This document shows, one piece after another, positions 22,761 through 33,836 of a stretch of 64,000 bases of DNA. The translations under genes and the position numbers were made by a program. Each line of letters starts with the position of its first letter. Within the stretch, counting starts at the first letter, position 1. Under the pieces are notes generated by a model, which made no database searches, had not been told where the DNA came from, and saw only the letters and a list, made by a program, of their open reading frames with translations. The stretch comes from Pilasporangium apinafurcum (taxonomy: Eukaryota > Oomycota > Peronosporomycetes > Pythiales > Pythiaceae): contig BCKE01000019.1 of NCBI GenBank assembly GCA_001600495.1, positions 333,194 to 397,193 on the forward strand, written 5' to 3'.

Positions 22761-24055
22761 ATCGGACGTTAATGAAGTCTCGACAAGTTATTAGCATGAG
22801 CGTGGCTGAACACCGGGATGCATTACACATTAGGATGTTGGTATTTGGTCTTTCTCCTTCACATTCCGATGTTCGATGGCGTCATGTCTGTCTATTTTTC
22901 TGTTCATAATGTATCATGCAGAATGAGTATATCTCTGCAACGAGAAAATGTGTTCAGCAATCGCATCTGGCCATAAAGGATCATAGACATGCAAGAGAAG
23001 AACGATGTTGAAGCGATCGCGATCTTCCTTTTGAGCTGTTTTGTGGGCATGTCATACGAGATCCAGAACACCTGCATACTTTGCAATAGAAAACTGATCG
23101 AACAACCCAATATGAATTCACTTCATTTCGGATTTACACTCAAAGCTATCCAAACGGATTATCTTTAAATTTCTTATAGCTCTGTGGTTTATGAAAGTGC
23201 AGCTCCAGCTGCTATATGGGTCATGCATTAATATCTGTGTCATGAGGCGTCTTTCTTTCTGATACTACTCGCATAATATCTTTTGATTGACCATGTTCAC
23301 TGTCCGGGTGATTATTGGTAGCCTACCTGTCGGACATTTCATGCAGATCCTACCAAAACCAAATCGATCCTTCGATTCAGTAGCCGATTTTGGCGAGTCA
23401 GTGATATCAGACGCGCCATTGACATCACAATGTAGAAAGAAAATCATGGAACACATACGTATGTCGATGCTGAAACTTTGCGCGTGCCTTCCAGTGACGA
23501 GAACCAGTAAGCAAGTTGCTGACTGCTCTATAAGGTTCATGGAAACAATTGCATTAAATTAGAATCTGGACCAGTATCTGAGCTTTTGTATGGATATACC
23601 CTAAACCCACCTCGAGAGGCATTTTCAGAATTTCGGATCCAAATGGAGAAAGCGGCGGATGCATGCATGTGTGTATATGTGTATGAGAGCTGCGAAGTCC
23701 AGAAGAATGAAATGAACATGTAGATAGGGACGATTTCTGGTCTAATCACGCCAGGACTGAAACCACCGACATCATCCATCGACAGAATTATTTAGACTTC
23801 CAATATGTCAAGCATTTACTGTTGCTATCAATTTTACTCTGTAAAGTCCATAGAATACGAGGTGACGAGATGGCAGTTCTTCCACAGTTTCCGCGATCAC
23901 AAAAGGCTGCGTGACGAGCACCTTATTCAAGACTGCTGTCGATCGCCAAACACTAATCTCCAACGATAACCAGTCAGCTTCTTTTCACTTCCCAATTCAC
24001 CAAACCAAACACACAAAGTGCTGGTCCATCGGTTTGTCAAGACATCTCAGTGGGT
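22761..24055. other. Intergenic between the RMND1 paralogues
   Basis: About 1.3 kb without a frame I can support. Short frames on both strands lack ATG context or family similarity. The segment just before 24056 may be the promoter and leader of copy 2, or could hide a short upstream exon replacing the long N terminus of copy 1. Confidence 0.35.
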
Positions 24056-25315
24056 ATGCCACCACAGTTTTCACGTCTGTCATCACCAATTTCTGATCGA
24101 ACACAACGCTCATCTACCAGTCTAGCCGGCTCTCCCGATATTTTGCCGCGCTTAATGGGACGTCGCAACCGACTCCAATGTTCCGAACTACGAGAACGTA
24201 ATAGCATGGGGATAACCAAATCCACCGAATTGGTCGCCTGGAACGCTCAGCCGCAAGCAGCACCTCCTTCGACTTTGTCACAAGCACGTGTGACCGCTTA
24301 CTGTACGTGTGAGCAGATTGAACTCTTTACATTACTCAAGTGGCTGGAAAGTGAAAAACCGATGGAAAGAGCGACATTCTTATGCTTATCTGGATGGAAA
24401 AACAAAATGTACACGGGCGTTGTGCACTCGTCGTATCGCCCTATGAGTGTTAGTGATCGTGAATTATCTCTTCATCAGCAAAAAGATGCTTTTTACTTTG
24501 CGTAAGTGGTTTGGCTTTTCCGGTTCATCAGTGCTTTTCATTTACACATAGCTGATATCTTGGTATGCCATTTAGGAGCGGCTGCTGTGTATTTTGGGGG
24601 CTCTCACCGGAGGAAGAGCTGCAGCATACACAAGCTATAACACCATTCTGTGTAGCTCGCGTTGCTCAAGCAGCGGTCGAAGACATGGGGTTTGAGTATG
24701 GAGAAGACAACAGAGTAAGCAACGATGGTATTGTGCTCTCGTCCGATGCCGCAGAGGAGAAGCTGGCGATCTCATTTGCAATGGCGCAGTCCGTAAAGCT
24801 CGACGTGTTTGAACAAAGTGTAGAGGATCGAATACGAAACACAAAGCACATCCCCATGCATTTAGCAAAGACGGGAGTAATAAAGCATTCTCAGAAGGAG
24901 ATCTCCAAGCTGATCGGACAGCTCTTTATCGAAATCGCGGATGTCAACCTGCATTCTGATATATTGGACGAACCAGATTTCTTTTGGGAGGACGAAGAAT
25001 ACGAGCCTTTGTTTAAAGGAATGGCCAAGTATCTCGACGTGAGTAATCGTCTTCGAGTCTTAAATAAGCGGCTGGATATTCTTCGTGAATTGTGAGTTGA
25101 TGGAGTTAAGAGTTCTTAGCTACTTACATGTTGCACCTGCTCACATGCATCTTTATCTTTAATTATCTAGATTGGTGATGCTGAACCAGCAATTGGGACA
25201 GCGCAAGTCTGTACGACAAGAATGGATTATTATCTGGCTCATCGCAGTGGAAATCCTCACCTTTTTCTGCTGGGACCTCATTGTCAAAGACATCTTTGGG
25301 TATTTTAATCATTAA
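24056..25315 (+). CDS. RMND1/DUF155 family protein, copy 2
   Basis: Three exons (24056-24501, 24576-25091, 25171-25315), 368 residues. The last two exons are exactly as long as in copy 1 (516 and 145 nt) and splice at the same codons, which proves tandem duplication. Signatures are kept: CCVFWGLSPEEELQHTQAI, DILDEPDFFWEDEEYEPLF, YLDVSNRLRVLNKRLDILRE and the C-terminal anchor WIIIWLIAVEILTFFCWDL. The N terminus (MPPQFSRLSSPISDRTQRSS) differs from copy 1 and lacks its acidic region; it is basic and Ser-rich and might be a targeting sequence. The ATG at 24056 is the first in frame. Confidence 0.86.
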
Positions 25316-25418
25316 CCATCATAGTACGTCGCGTTCATTAGATATTTGTCTCTATTTCAAATGCAGATAGCAATGCATCCTCAAATTACACCCCAACCAT
25401 CTGGTACTAAGTAACAAT

Positions 25419-26582
25419 TTAAGCGAAAAATTTAGTGGCAAATGTCAAAAATGCCGTATGACCGCGGATTTCATCGTCTTTCTTGGCCACAATGTGGTCG
25501 CCTACATTCTTCTGTTTGCGCTTTCTCCCTGTGACATTTGACGGCTGTTCTACAACTTCCGCTTCCAGCTTCTCTTCTTCGGCTGGCTCCGTCTTGACTT
25601 CTACAGGTGAGCTGTACTCCGCCTTAGAGTACCCAAAATCTGGAACCGGTAGATCGATCTTGCGAGAAGAATACGGTACCAATCGGGTCTCAATCGTACG
25701 AATCACTAACAAAGACATAAGAAAGCCATTAGAGTGAATCCTACAGTCATCAAGTGCGACGGGACACTATGACTCACATTCAAAGCCAGCTTCACGTAGC
25801 CCATCACAGGTTTTCTGGACCTGCTCGATGCAGGGGGAGTAGGACGCAAATGCACCACCTTGCTTGAGCATCTTTGTCGCATGGCCAATCGCTTTCCACG
25901 GACATGGCAAATCTAAAAACACCAGATCGATTGTACCAGCAAGTTCCTCAGGAAAACCGTCTTCACATGCATCTCTACAGTCCACAGTGATGACATCACT
26001 CAGTCCATTTTGCTGAAACTCTTGTCTGGCGATTTCTGCACGCGTGGGGTTGAATTCGAATGTGAACACATGGCCATGCGGTGCCACAGTGCGTGCAAAC
26101 GATGTCGTCAACGCGCCACTCCCTGTACCAGATTCAACCACACGCGAACCGGATCGCAGTGACGCACTAAACATGATGGCACTTGCATCCAATGTGAACA
26201 CGATTTGGGTACGATGACGCAACGCACGGCTCCACAATTCTGGCGTGGGCGCTAACAGGATCATATAACCGCGAGTATTCTTCTTTCGTGAGATGATCTT
26301 CGTGCCGAACGGTTTGCCAATCATGTCATTGTGGTAGAACGCGCCATGACGGTTCTGGAAAATCTCGTTCGCTTTCACATAGCAATACGTGAGCGAGTTA
26401 TAATTCTCAAATAAAATGACCAGCGAGCCCTCCTGAATGAGATCCGAGCTTTTCCACATGGAATTCGGGATCGTCTCCGTCATAGTTGTTTGTGTCAACT
26501 GCGTCTGTGCATCCAAAGCGGGAGTTGTCTCATTCATTTGCATGGTCTGCGCTTCCTGTTGTGCTTGCGCCACTCCGGCCAT
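25419..26582 (-). CDS. TRMT61A: tRNA (adenine58-N1)-methyltransferase catalytic subunit
   Basis: Two exons, 26582-25778 and 25705-25419, joined in phase to 363 residues. Start chosen at MAGVAQAQQE; an ATG 18 codons upstream is possible. N-terminal beta domain: EGSLVILFENYNSL. The link HNDMIGKPFGTKI and the class I SAM-binding motif VVESGTGSGALTTSFAR are typical of Trm61/GCD14, as are FTFEFNPTRAEIARQEF and LDLPCPWKAIGHA. The catalytic acidic residue lies in LVFLDLP. The protein pairs with TRM6 to methylate A58 of tRNAs in the nucleus. The C-terminal exon holds a Lys/Arg-rich NLS-like stretch (GRKRKQKNVG) and ends EIRGHTAFLTFATKFFA, a normal Trm61 ending. It lies tail to tail with RMND1 copy 2. 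Confidence 0.92.
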
Positions 26583-27133
26583 TTGTTTCCTTTCACCAAA
26601 AATGCAACCTATAACGCCAGCAAAACATTCAAGCAACCTTCACACAACATCTATAAACCTTTATAAATAAATACCCTTTTAAATAATATTGTAAAATGCC
26701 ATTTAACAGCTACTACAGGTTGATGTTGAAGATGAATAAAAGCACTGGATTGGATAAAATGTTTTTGATAAATTACTTTGATTGGATAAATTTTATCAAT
26801 AGAACGCGCGGATTGGTAGCTTCGTCACTTTACATTTTAGGGTTCTTTTCTTTGTTTTGCTTCCTTCCTCGTCAATGTTGCGAGAGCATGGATGCGAAAC
26901 TTGCATGCGCAAGCGAGAAGAAAGAACGCCTGCAAGGCACCGCGTGAGAGCAGTGTAATAGATCCATCATATTCTTCTTTTCAACATTTTTATTATGGGC
27001 TATAATAATGCTGCGTACGCACACCTTTTACATACAAAAAAATCCTAATTTTTTCCTACTATTATGAGATTGCAGCATTCGTTCACACGTCGGTTCAGTC
27101 GCAATTCTTTTCGATGACGATGCTGACTTAGAA
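26583..27133. other. Intergenic, AT-rich
   Basis: No gene recognised. 26640-26800 is strongly AT-rich. This is the upstream region of the TRMT61A gene and the downstream region of the small SERBP1-like gene. Confidence 0.35.
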
Positions 27134-27416
27134 TTATTCGTTGCCTTCCTCAGAACTATCATAATTCGGATCGTTTCTATCAATTGCAGTAATTGGAGCT
27201 TCAATCGATCCCGTCCCCCAGTTGTGAGCGCCTGCACCACCTACACATATACAGTAGCAAATGCACATCCATAAGAACAAAATTTTTTGTCTCATATAAC
27301 ACCACCAGTTTTCCTTCCTATAGCGTACCTTTCTTCACATCAGAGTGAGCGCGTCCGCGTGAGTGGCGATCCTTGTGGTCGTTTTTCTTATTGGCAAGCT
27401 CTCGACTCTGTGGCAT
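27134..27416 (-). CDS. Small SERBP1/HABP4 (Stm1)-like RNA-binding protein
   Basis: Two exons, 27416-27329 and 27240-27134, around an 88-nt intron (GTACGC..GTGTAG). They join in phase to 64 residues starting MPQSRELANK. The text DRHSRGRAHSDVKKGGAGAHNWG holds, in order, the DRHS and KKGGAG-NWG elements of the hyaluronan/mRNA-binding (HABP4/PAI-RBP1) family, whose members bind ribosomes and mRNA. The C terminus is acidic (DSSEEGNE). At 64 residues this is a minimal version; human SERBP1 has about 400. It is too short to be seen as one reading frame, because the intron splits the motif exactly at GG. Confidence 0.72.
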
Positions 27417-28238
27417 CTTCACTGCAGTTGTTGTTCTTCTTTGTAATTTGAAGTTGCTTGATGACTTGGTACCTTCACTGAAAATTGGATTGTGATCTGC
27501 CCAAGTGAAGTTGAAAGTGAAGCTGCGCTAAAAAAACGATCTCTCATGTCATCCCTCCTTTTCTAAAGTTCTAGATAGTCGCAACGGTACGATTCTTAAG
27601 GAGGGGTGTCATTTCTATGATGTTTCTGATTCAGGATTTTTCTCATTTACCCAAATGCAATAAATGCAAAAATGGGATTTTTGGATTTGATCAAAAATGG
27701 GAGCACATGCTTCCTCAAGAACGTTCCCCAGAACACAAGTAGCGCAACGATAGCGATTTGCTTCGCTACGTTTGTGATGTTTTCTCAGATCGTCCTGGTA
27801 CTACCACAGGCGTTTGAAAAAGGCCATGCACACCACATGTATAGACATTTGTCCTGTAAACAGAGGGCATGTACTGTATGGACGAAAAAAAATTGTCGCG
27901 AAACGACAACACATGGGTACGTGGATCATGGTGTCGTCGACGATGATTGACTTGAATTTCATTACCTTACGGATCTCACTGACGCAATCGTGCCCTTTCG
28001 ATCGTGCTGTCGTTCGGTTTGAATGTTCAATGACGTTTTAGGAGTAAGTGCTGCGGCTAAAGCTTCTAAGAGACGGCCAAGTGCGACATCCATGGCCGAC
28101 AATTCTTCCAGCTGCTAAAGGTCACGAAGCACGACAGTACGCCCGAAGAAAAGTGCCCATCTGATCATTTCACGATTTCCTTCTCCACCGGCATCATCAT
28201 AATTACTATTACAGGAGACAAGAACGACAAGCTAGAGC
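27417..28238. other. Intergenic region before ankyrin gene 1
   Basis: A frame from 27672 (MGFLDLIKNGSTCFL, one hydrophobic stretch IAICFATFVMFSQIVLVL) runs to a possible splice donor, but no partner exon was found and it is not claimed as a gene. Otherwise nothing recognised. Confidence 0.3.
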
Positions 28239-29030
28239 ATGGCGTTGACTATGAAGATCATCAACTTGACGTGCGTGCAGGTATTAACACGGGAAATTGA
28301 CGGAATCGCCGGCTGTGACCACATCACGACCATGATTAGCGAATATTTAGACAATTCAGCGGAATGGACGATCGCTCGAGCAGCTGGTGCAGGACACATC
28401 AGTCTTTTGGAGCGTCTTGGTAAACAACAAGCAGAAATCAATACTCGGGAACTGGAGTGGGCGATGCGAACAGCAGCAGACCGAGGCGACTTGAGTGTGA
28501 TCCAATGGCTGACAGCATATCGTCCAAAAATGGAAATCTCCAAACGTATCATGGATTCCGCCGCGTTCCGTGGCCACCTTCACATCGTCGAATGGCTGCA
28601 CAACAACCGAAGTGAAGGTTGTACTACACACGCGATGGACAGCGCCGCTGCATGTGGACACCTTGATGTCGTTAAGTGGCTGCATGCAAATCGCACAGAA
28701 GGCTGCACGACTGCTGCGATGGATTCTGCGGCGGCAGGTGGCCATTTGAAGACTGTTCAATGGCTTCATACGAATCGAGGTGAAGGGTGCACGACTGTAG
28801 CGACCAGTTTCGCCTTCTTGAATGGCCATTTGCATGTTCTAAAGTGGTTCAATGAGCAAAGACGCAATCCACGTGCTTACACTGATGGAGATGACCAAGA
28901 TGCCGAAGACGATTCATTGTGGCTCCAATCAAGTCGCAGAGAACGCCGCGTCAGCATCACAATGGAGCAAACCGCGCCACGCACAGGACGGCCACGATTG
29001 GCGAGTATGTTACGCGAAAGCCGAGCGTAG
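28239..29030 (+). CDS. Ankyrin-repeat protein, oomycete type, copy 1
   Basis: Intronless, 263 residues from the ATG at 28239. The middle consists of about six degenerate ankyrin repeats. The clearest have the unit AMDSAAACGHLDVVKWLHAN followed by RTEGCTT, recurring every 31-34 residues (positions roughly 40-210). This GHL-VVKWLH-EGCTT type is expanded in oomycetes. It is a protein-interaction scaffold; no catalytic or membrane part is seen. The C terminus is acidic, then basic (SRRERRVSITMEQ). The closest relative is copy 2 at 29860, and a decayed third copy lies at 38727. Confidence 0.85.
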   Translation: MALTMKIINLTCVQVLTREIDGIAGCDHITTMISEYLDNSAEWTIARAAGAGHISLLERLGKQQAEINTRELEWAMRTAADRGDLSVIQWLTAYRPKMEISKRIMDSAAFRGHLHIVEWLHNNRSEGCTTHAMDSAAACGHLDVVKWLHANRTEGCTTAAMDSAAAGGHLKTVQWLHTNRGEGCTTVATSFAFLNGHLHVLKWFNEQRRNPRAYTDGDDQDAEDDSLWLQSSRRERRVSITMEQTAPRTGRPRLASMLRESRA

Positions 29031-29859
29031 AGAAAGAATCAACGTACCACACCATCAGAGCTGCTATTTTATATCCGAGGCTACTATCTATTCCAATAAC
29101 ATTATGAACTCTTTCTCTTTTTGCAGCCCGCTTCATTGGACATTTGAACCTAGATACCCATAATGTGACGAATGTACCTCTTCACAAAATCAAGCAACGG
29201 AAGCTGGGTTTACGAAACCTGTGAAATTAAATATTCCGTTATGGGTTCTGCGAAATATTATAATATTCCAAAGGTTCATTGGTAACAGCCAAGCCAAAAT
29301 CTTCAGAACCCAATGATCCACAACCTGCGACGCTTTGCGAAAATTCAACCCTAAGATTGGGATTCTGCGACGCGTTGATTGAGTGATCGATGCAGTGGCT
29401 GATTATGATTAGAAGAAGCGGAGTTCACGGTTGGGCAGCTACTTTTTCTTCTTCTTCTTTGTCGAAGTTAAATTAACCTGTAACAAGTTTTTTTGGAATT
29501 GAGACAAAAGGTTGGTTAACCCCAACCGCTTTCGATAATAGATGGGTTAAAATGGGCTAATTTTTATTCGAACGGTCACATACGTCACGAAACCCAACCT
29601 TCCACCTCTGCACGAGACGGCGGAAATGGTCTCTTTGCTGAATGCCTTCGCTGTAGATGGTGGGAGGATAATGAATTCAAGATAGTAGTAAAGGAGTATG
29701 AATCGATGTCATGCGGTCAACGCTGGTCCGCTCATATCTCAGAGGAAACTGCTACAAAGTCAACGAAAATGATGGAAGACGTCATTTTGACTTTTCCATC
29801 CAAGTACAAACGACTTGAACAACAAAACACAATCGACAAACAGCAGCAAAACAACAACG
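29031..29859. other. Intergenic between ankyrin genes
   Basis: No gene recognised. 29330-29640 is mixed sequence with short pyrimidine runs (TTCTTCTTCTTCTTTG at 29448-29463). A frame from 29706 is out of register with the ankyrin gene and overlaps its start, and is judged a shadow. Confidence 0.35.
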
Positions 29860-30543
29860 ATGGAGACCAGGATGAAAAGCGTAGAGGTCGTACTTCGCGA
29901 ACGGAGTGGCGCCTTTTCCTGTGGTCTCATTCAAGAAACGATTGAAGGATTTTTGGACTACTCTGTCAACTGGAGCATCAGCAGCGCAGCCTGTGCAGGG
30001 CACATCAACTTGTTGCATCGACTCGGTGAGCGCAAGCTGCCGATCAGTGATCGACTTGTGGACTGGGCGATGCGTGTAGCTGCTGACAAAGGCGATTTAC
30101 GAGTGATTCAATGGCTCACAGCCTACCGACCACATGTGCGAGTGTCTACACGCGTGATGGATTCCGCCGCTTTCGCTGGCCATCTGCATGTTGTCAAATG
30201 GCTGCACACGAACCGTGATGAAGGCTGTACCACTCACGCCATGGATAGCGCTGCTGCGAGTGGACATTTGGACGTTGTGCAATGGTTGCATCGCCATCGG
30301 CGTGAGGGGTGCACAACTGCCGCGATGGATAGCGCTGCTGCAGGTGGTCACTTGAAGGTGCTTCAATGGCTTGACATCCATAGAAAAGAAGGATACACGA
30401 CAGTAGCTATGAATTTTGCAGTATTCAACGGCCATTTGCATATCCTGCGATGGTTCAACACTCGGGCGGGCACAAACAGAATGCAGTCAGCTGCACGTTG
30501 CAAACTGCTACGACGTCCATCGCGCACGTCGATGCGAATGTGA
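29860..30543 (+). CDS. Ankyrin-repeat protein, oomycete type, copy 2
   Basis: Intronless, 227 residues from the ATG at 29860 (METRMKSVEVVLRERSG). Six ankyrin-like units, e.g. AMDSAAASGHLDVVQWLHRH plus REGCTT, match copy 1 unit by unit, including YSVNWSISSAACAGHINLL and LRVIQWLTAYRP, so this is a tandem duplicate. The C terminus is short and basic (CKLLRRPSRTSMRM), unlike the acidic tail of copy 1. An interaction scaffold of unknown partner. Confidence 0.85.
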   Translation: METRMKSVEVVLRERSGAFSCGLIQETIEGFLDYSVNWSISSAACAGHINLLHRLGERKLPISDRLVDWAMRVAADKGDLRVIQWLTAYRPHVRVSTRVMDSAAFAGHLHVVKWLHTNRDEGCTTHAMDSAAASGHLDVVQWLHRHRREGCTTAAMDSAAAGGHLKVLQWLDIHRKEGYTTVAMNFAVFNGHLHILRWFNTRAGTNRMQSAARCKLLRRPSRTSMRM

Positions 30544-30691
30544 TAGTAGTAGTCATTATTGTTATTTATACAATTAAGTAGGGAAATCATTATGCTCAAT
30601 ACACACATCATGTTGACAAAGAATGTCATTGCACAGCGCCGCTAATGCTGATTGGTCATTTCGTTGATCAGCGAGTCACTATTTGCCAAAA

Positions 30692-32140
30692 ATGAAAGTT
30701 GTGTTGCTTTTAGGTGCCTTTGGTAATAAACGTACAGACATGACTGTGAAAAGAGCGCCAAGCGGGTCGGACATGGTCCATATCGACGAAGAACTGCAGC
30801 ACGCAGAGAACATCGCAGCATCAGAGGAAAATACCAATACGGGATGGACATTACCGACAATTAACGATCCCTTCTTTCTTCCATGGATGGCTGTACCAGA
30901 CTCGTTGTTTGATGAGGATAATGATAAGGAAGCAGATGATGATGGTTCTTCCCCAGCTGAAACGAACATTTCACAGCCACCACAAACAAAAACTGACTTT
31001 CCTGTGGCATCGGAGGAAAAAGCATGCGTTCCAGACGATATTAGTTCTAAAAACAAAACTCTGACTGCAGTAGAACGAAGACGCAAGCGGAACCGAGAAG
31101 CGCTTCGCCGTGCGCGACAACGCAAGCATGAAGAAGTGGAAAAGATGAAAGAGACACTGCAAGCACTAGAGGAGCGCTACCAACAACTATGTGACCGATC
31201 GCAAGGACGAAGCGTCGGATGCAATCATCGACAAATTGATAGCAGCTACTACGACCTTGTGGATGTGTCCCATCATTTACAGAACGAAATGTATACACTA
31301 AAGCAGACATTGATGCACAAGCAGAAACTCCAGTGGAAAGTCGAGCAGCAACTGGATCGTTTAGATCCATTGGCTAATCTCGAACGATTTTGTGCTGACT
31401 ATGAATATGTTCCTATCACCAAAATCAAGGCAAATGAGTGTGCGCGCCAATGGTTTCTGCATTTACAAACGTTGGAAGAAATCGCCAAACCATTAAGCTA
31501 TCCCAGTAGCAACTCAGACGACGACGACGATCGACGGCCACAATCAATACCGTTACGACCATGTTTCACCTTTGGATGGGCTGTATCGTGCAAATTCACT
31601 GACGAGAATCATTTTTTTGCGAATTCTTCCAAATATTTTCCTGGTATTTCCCCAGGAGAAATGATACAGAAATCGTGGACACAATATTCAAAGCCTGATT
31701 TGAAACCTCTACCGTCGCGACACGTAGTTCGGTATGAAATTCTTCAAGATTTTGGTGAGAGCGGCTGTGTCGTCAGTGCGGATGTGTTGCATCCAGTAAA
31801 AGATGGCAAGCTCATGCGCTGGATCCACTTGGTATTTCGTTTACAGACCGATCAAGGGTTTGTTTTGATCCAATTGCCGCTGAATCCGAAATCACTTGAT
31901 CTCCGTCCGAGTTTTGAGGATTGTTCACCATTTGAATACATCGATGGAGCCTGTGTGATTGAGTTTATCTCTGAAAATGATGATACAAGTGGCGTGGAAG
32001 TAGGCTGTCTTATCAAATGGTCTGTTCTCACTGAATATGACACGCAGGAAGACATGTACCTTCGATTACTCAATTCTTTACACGCACGAGTAGTCTGGGA
32101 GAACGCAATCTTGCCTTCCACATTGAAACTACTGCCATGA
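30692..32140 (+). CDS. bZIP transcription factor, copy 1
   Basis: Intronless, 482 residues from the ATG at 30692. The basic region at about residues 126-150 is RRKRNREALRRARQRKHEEV with the canonical Asn-x7-Arg DNA-contact spacing, followed by a leucine-zipper-like heptad stretch (MKETLQALEERYQQL). The N terminus is acidic (DEDNDKEADDDGSSPAE). The C-terminal 250 residues form a conserved domain of unknown function (CFTFGWAVSCKFTDENHFFA ... IKWSVLTEYDTQEDMYLRLL), loosely like the START-type regions common in oomycetes. Nuclear location is inferred. A tandem paralogue lies at 32400, with the same layout. Confidence 0.85.
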   Translation: MKVVLLLGAFGNKRTDMTVKRAPSGSDMVHIDEELQHAENIAASEENTNTGWTLPTINDPFFLPWMAVPDSLFDEDNDKEADDDGSSPAETNISQPPQTKTDFPVASEEKACVPDDISSKNKTLTAVERRRKRNREALRRARQRKHEEVEKMKETLQALEERYQQLCDRSQGRSVGCNHRQIDSSYYDLVDVSHHLQNEMYTLKQTLMHKQKLQWKVEQQLDRLDPLANLERFCADYEYVPITKIKANECARQWFLHLQTLEEIAKPLSYPSSNSDDDDDRRPQSIPLRPCFTFGWAVSCKFTDENHFFANSSKYFPGISPGEMIQKSWTQYSKPDLKPLPSRHVVRYEILQDFGESGCVVSADVLHPVKDGKLMRWIHLVFRLQTDQGFVLIQLPLNPKSLDLRPSFEDCSPFEYIDGACVIEFISENDDTSGVEVGCLIKWSVLTEYDTQEDMYLRLLNSLHARVVWENAILPSTLKLLP

Positions 32141-32347
32141 TCATTGTGTAATAATGGGTTCTTGTAGCATCTCTTTATAATCTCCAATCATTGATTTTGT
32201 TGCAGCTCTTGACGCAAATTCCTCTTACCAATGTGTCTAAACATGCGCAAGAAGAGGCAATGAGATGGCTTACAATTTCCTCATTTTATCCCAATACCAT
32301 TTTTATTTGAGGTAATTGAGGGATTGCGCCCGTAGTTTTGTTATTCG

Positions 32348-32355
32348 TTCACTCC
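32348..32355 (+). promoter_or_regulatory. Initiator-like motif TTCACTCC
   Basis: Exact match to the oomycete initiator consensus YTCANTYY, 45 nt before the ATG of bZIP copy 2. The same eight bases precede the CSB gene. No transcription start data. Confidence 0.4.
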
Positions 32356-32399
32356 GCAAGCGAGAAGGCTGAGTGACAAACATTTTCAAATTATTCTGG

Positions 32400-33836
32400 A
32401 TGAAAATGACGACCAACACGCCCTTAGTAGACACTTCCTCCATGCTTCATCTTGCAAAGGAGTATGAGAAAAACCCTACCGACGGAGAGGAATCTATCAA
32501 CACAGAGACGTGGACGCTGCCAGTGACAGACAGTCCGTTGCTGCCATTCCTGCCGTTTGTAGTTCCAGCAGATCCGTTGGATTGGGATGATGACGACGAT
32601 AATCAGACCAACATCAGTAATAAAGGATGTCTATCAGCAGTCATGAATGGTTCAGTTGCATCACATCTATCCGCACAGCAATCAAAATCGCAAGGCAAAG
32701 AAGTAAAGCAAGGCAAACGTCCTGATGACGACGACAAGTTGGCGAAAGTAGAGCGTCGACGGCAACGGAATCGTGAGTCACTGCAGCGCGCGCGACTACG
32801 GAAACACAAAGAAGTAGAGCAGATGAAGGAAACGCTGAAAGTGCTGGAAGAGCGCTACCAGCAATTGAGTCAAGAATCTCAACAACGCCGTGTCGAAAGC
32901 GAAAACAGCAAGGGCACACAACGACAGTTGCAAGGCGATTACTATGAACTCGCGGACGTATCCCACCGCTTACAAGACGAGAACTATTTACTGGAAAAAG
33001 TGTTGCTGAACAAGCAAAAACTCCAATGGAGCATCCATCAACAACTCGAACAGCTTACACCGTTAAACAAAGCAGAGCATGCGAAATTAATTTCAGACTT
33101 TGAATATAGCGCTATTAGCGAAGCGCAAGCCCGTGAACAGGTCGGTCGATGTATTTTACAGATGCGAGCATTTGAAGAAACAGCCATTCCGTTGAGTCTT
33201 GCAGACAGTGATTTTGAAGAGGACGAATGCCCACTGGCAGCGCCATTACGAGCCTGTTGCACGTTTGGATGGAGCGTGTCATGCAGATTTACTGATGAAA
33301 ACCACTTCTTTGCCTGTTTCTCCAAGTTTTTCCCCAATGTTGACCCACAGGAAGCGCTTTTGAAATCGTGGAAAGAATATTCCCATCCGATTCAGAGAGG
33401 TACACCGTCTCGGCATGTGGTTCGATACGAAATTCTGCAAATACTGGGCGAATTTGGCTATGTTGCGGGTATTGATGCAAAGCATCCAGTCAAGGAGGAC
33501 AAGCTCATGCGCTGGATCAACTTGGCATTCAGATTGCAGACCGATCGAGGCTTCGCGTTGATCATGTCTCCGATGAATCTGTCGAATCCAATCGACCAGC
33601 ATGGTCGATTTATAGGTTCTTCGGATGTGGAATTTATCGAGGCAGCGACAGTGATCGACTTTATCGCTAAGCATGACGAGGCTAGTGATGTGCAAGGCTG
33701 TCTGATAAAGTGGTCTGTTCTGACTGAGTATGACACGCAAGAGGATATGTACTCTCGATTGCTCAACTCCCTCCATGGACGAGTGGCGTGGGAGAATTCG
33801 ATTGTACCATCAGCGTTGAATGTAGCCGTGAAGTAG
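32400..33836 (+). CDS. bZIP transcription factor, copy 2
   Basis: Intronless, 478 residues from the ATG at 32400 (MKMTTNTPLVDTSSMLHLA). The basic region RRQRNRESLQRARLRKHKEV at about residues 118-137 has canonical Asn-x7-Arg spacing and is followed by a coiled-coil zipper (MKETLKVLEERYQQLSQES). The C-terminal domain matches copy 1 along its length, e.g. CCTFGWSVSCRFTDENHFFA and LIKWSVLTEYDTQEDMYSRL. N-terminal halves have diverged more than the C-terminal domain. The pair arose by tandem duplication; heterodimerisation is possible but unproven. Confidence 0.86.
   Translation: MKMTTNTPLVDTSSMLHLAKEYEKNPTDGEESINTETWTLPVTDSPLLPFLPFVVPADPLDWDDDDDNQTNISNKGCLSAVMNGSVASHLSAQQSKSQGKEVKQGKRPDDDDKLAKVERRRQRNRESLQRARLRKHKEVEQMKETLKVLEERYQQLSQESQQRRVESENSKGTQRQLQGDYYELADVSHRLQDENYLLEKVLLNKQKLQWSIHQQLEQLTPLNKAEHAKLISDFEYSAISEAQAREQVGRCILQMRAFEETAIPLSLADSDFEEDECPLAAPLRACCTFGWSVSCRFTDENHFFACFSKFFPNVDPQEALLKSWKEYSHPIQRGTPSRHVVRYEILQILGEFGYVAGIDAKHPVKEDKLMRWINLAFRLQTDRGFALIMSPMNLSNPIDQHGRFIGSSDVEFIEAATVIDFIAKHDEASDVQGCLIKWSVLTEYDTQEDMYSRLLNSLHGRVAWENSIVPSALNVAVK

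Noticed and set aside
27672-27950. Possible small membrane protein starting MGFLDLIKN
   Set aside because: One hydrophobic stretch and a donor-like site only; no second exon or relative could be found.
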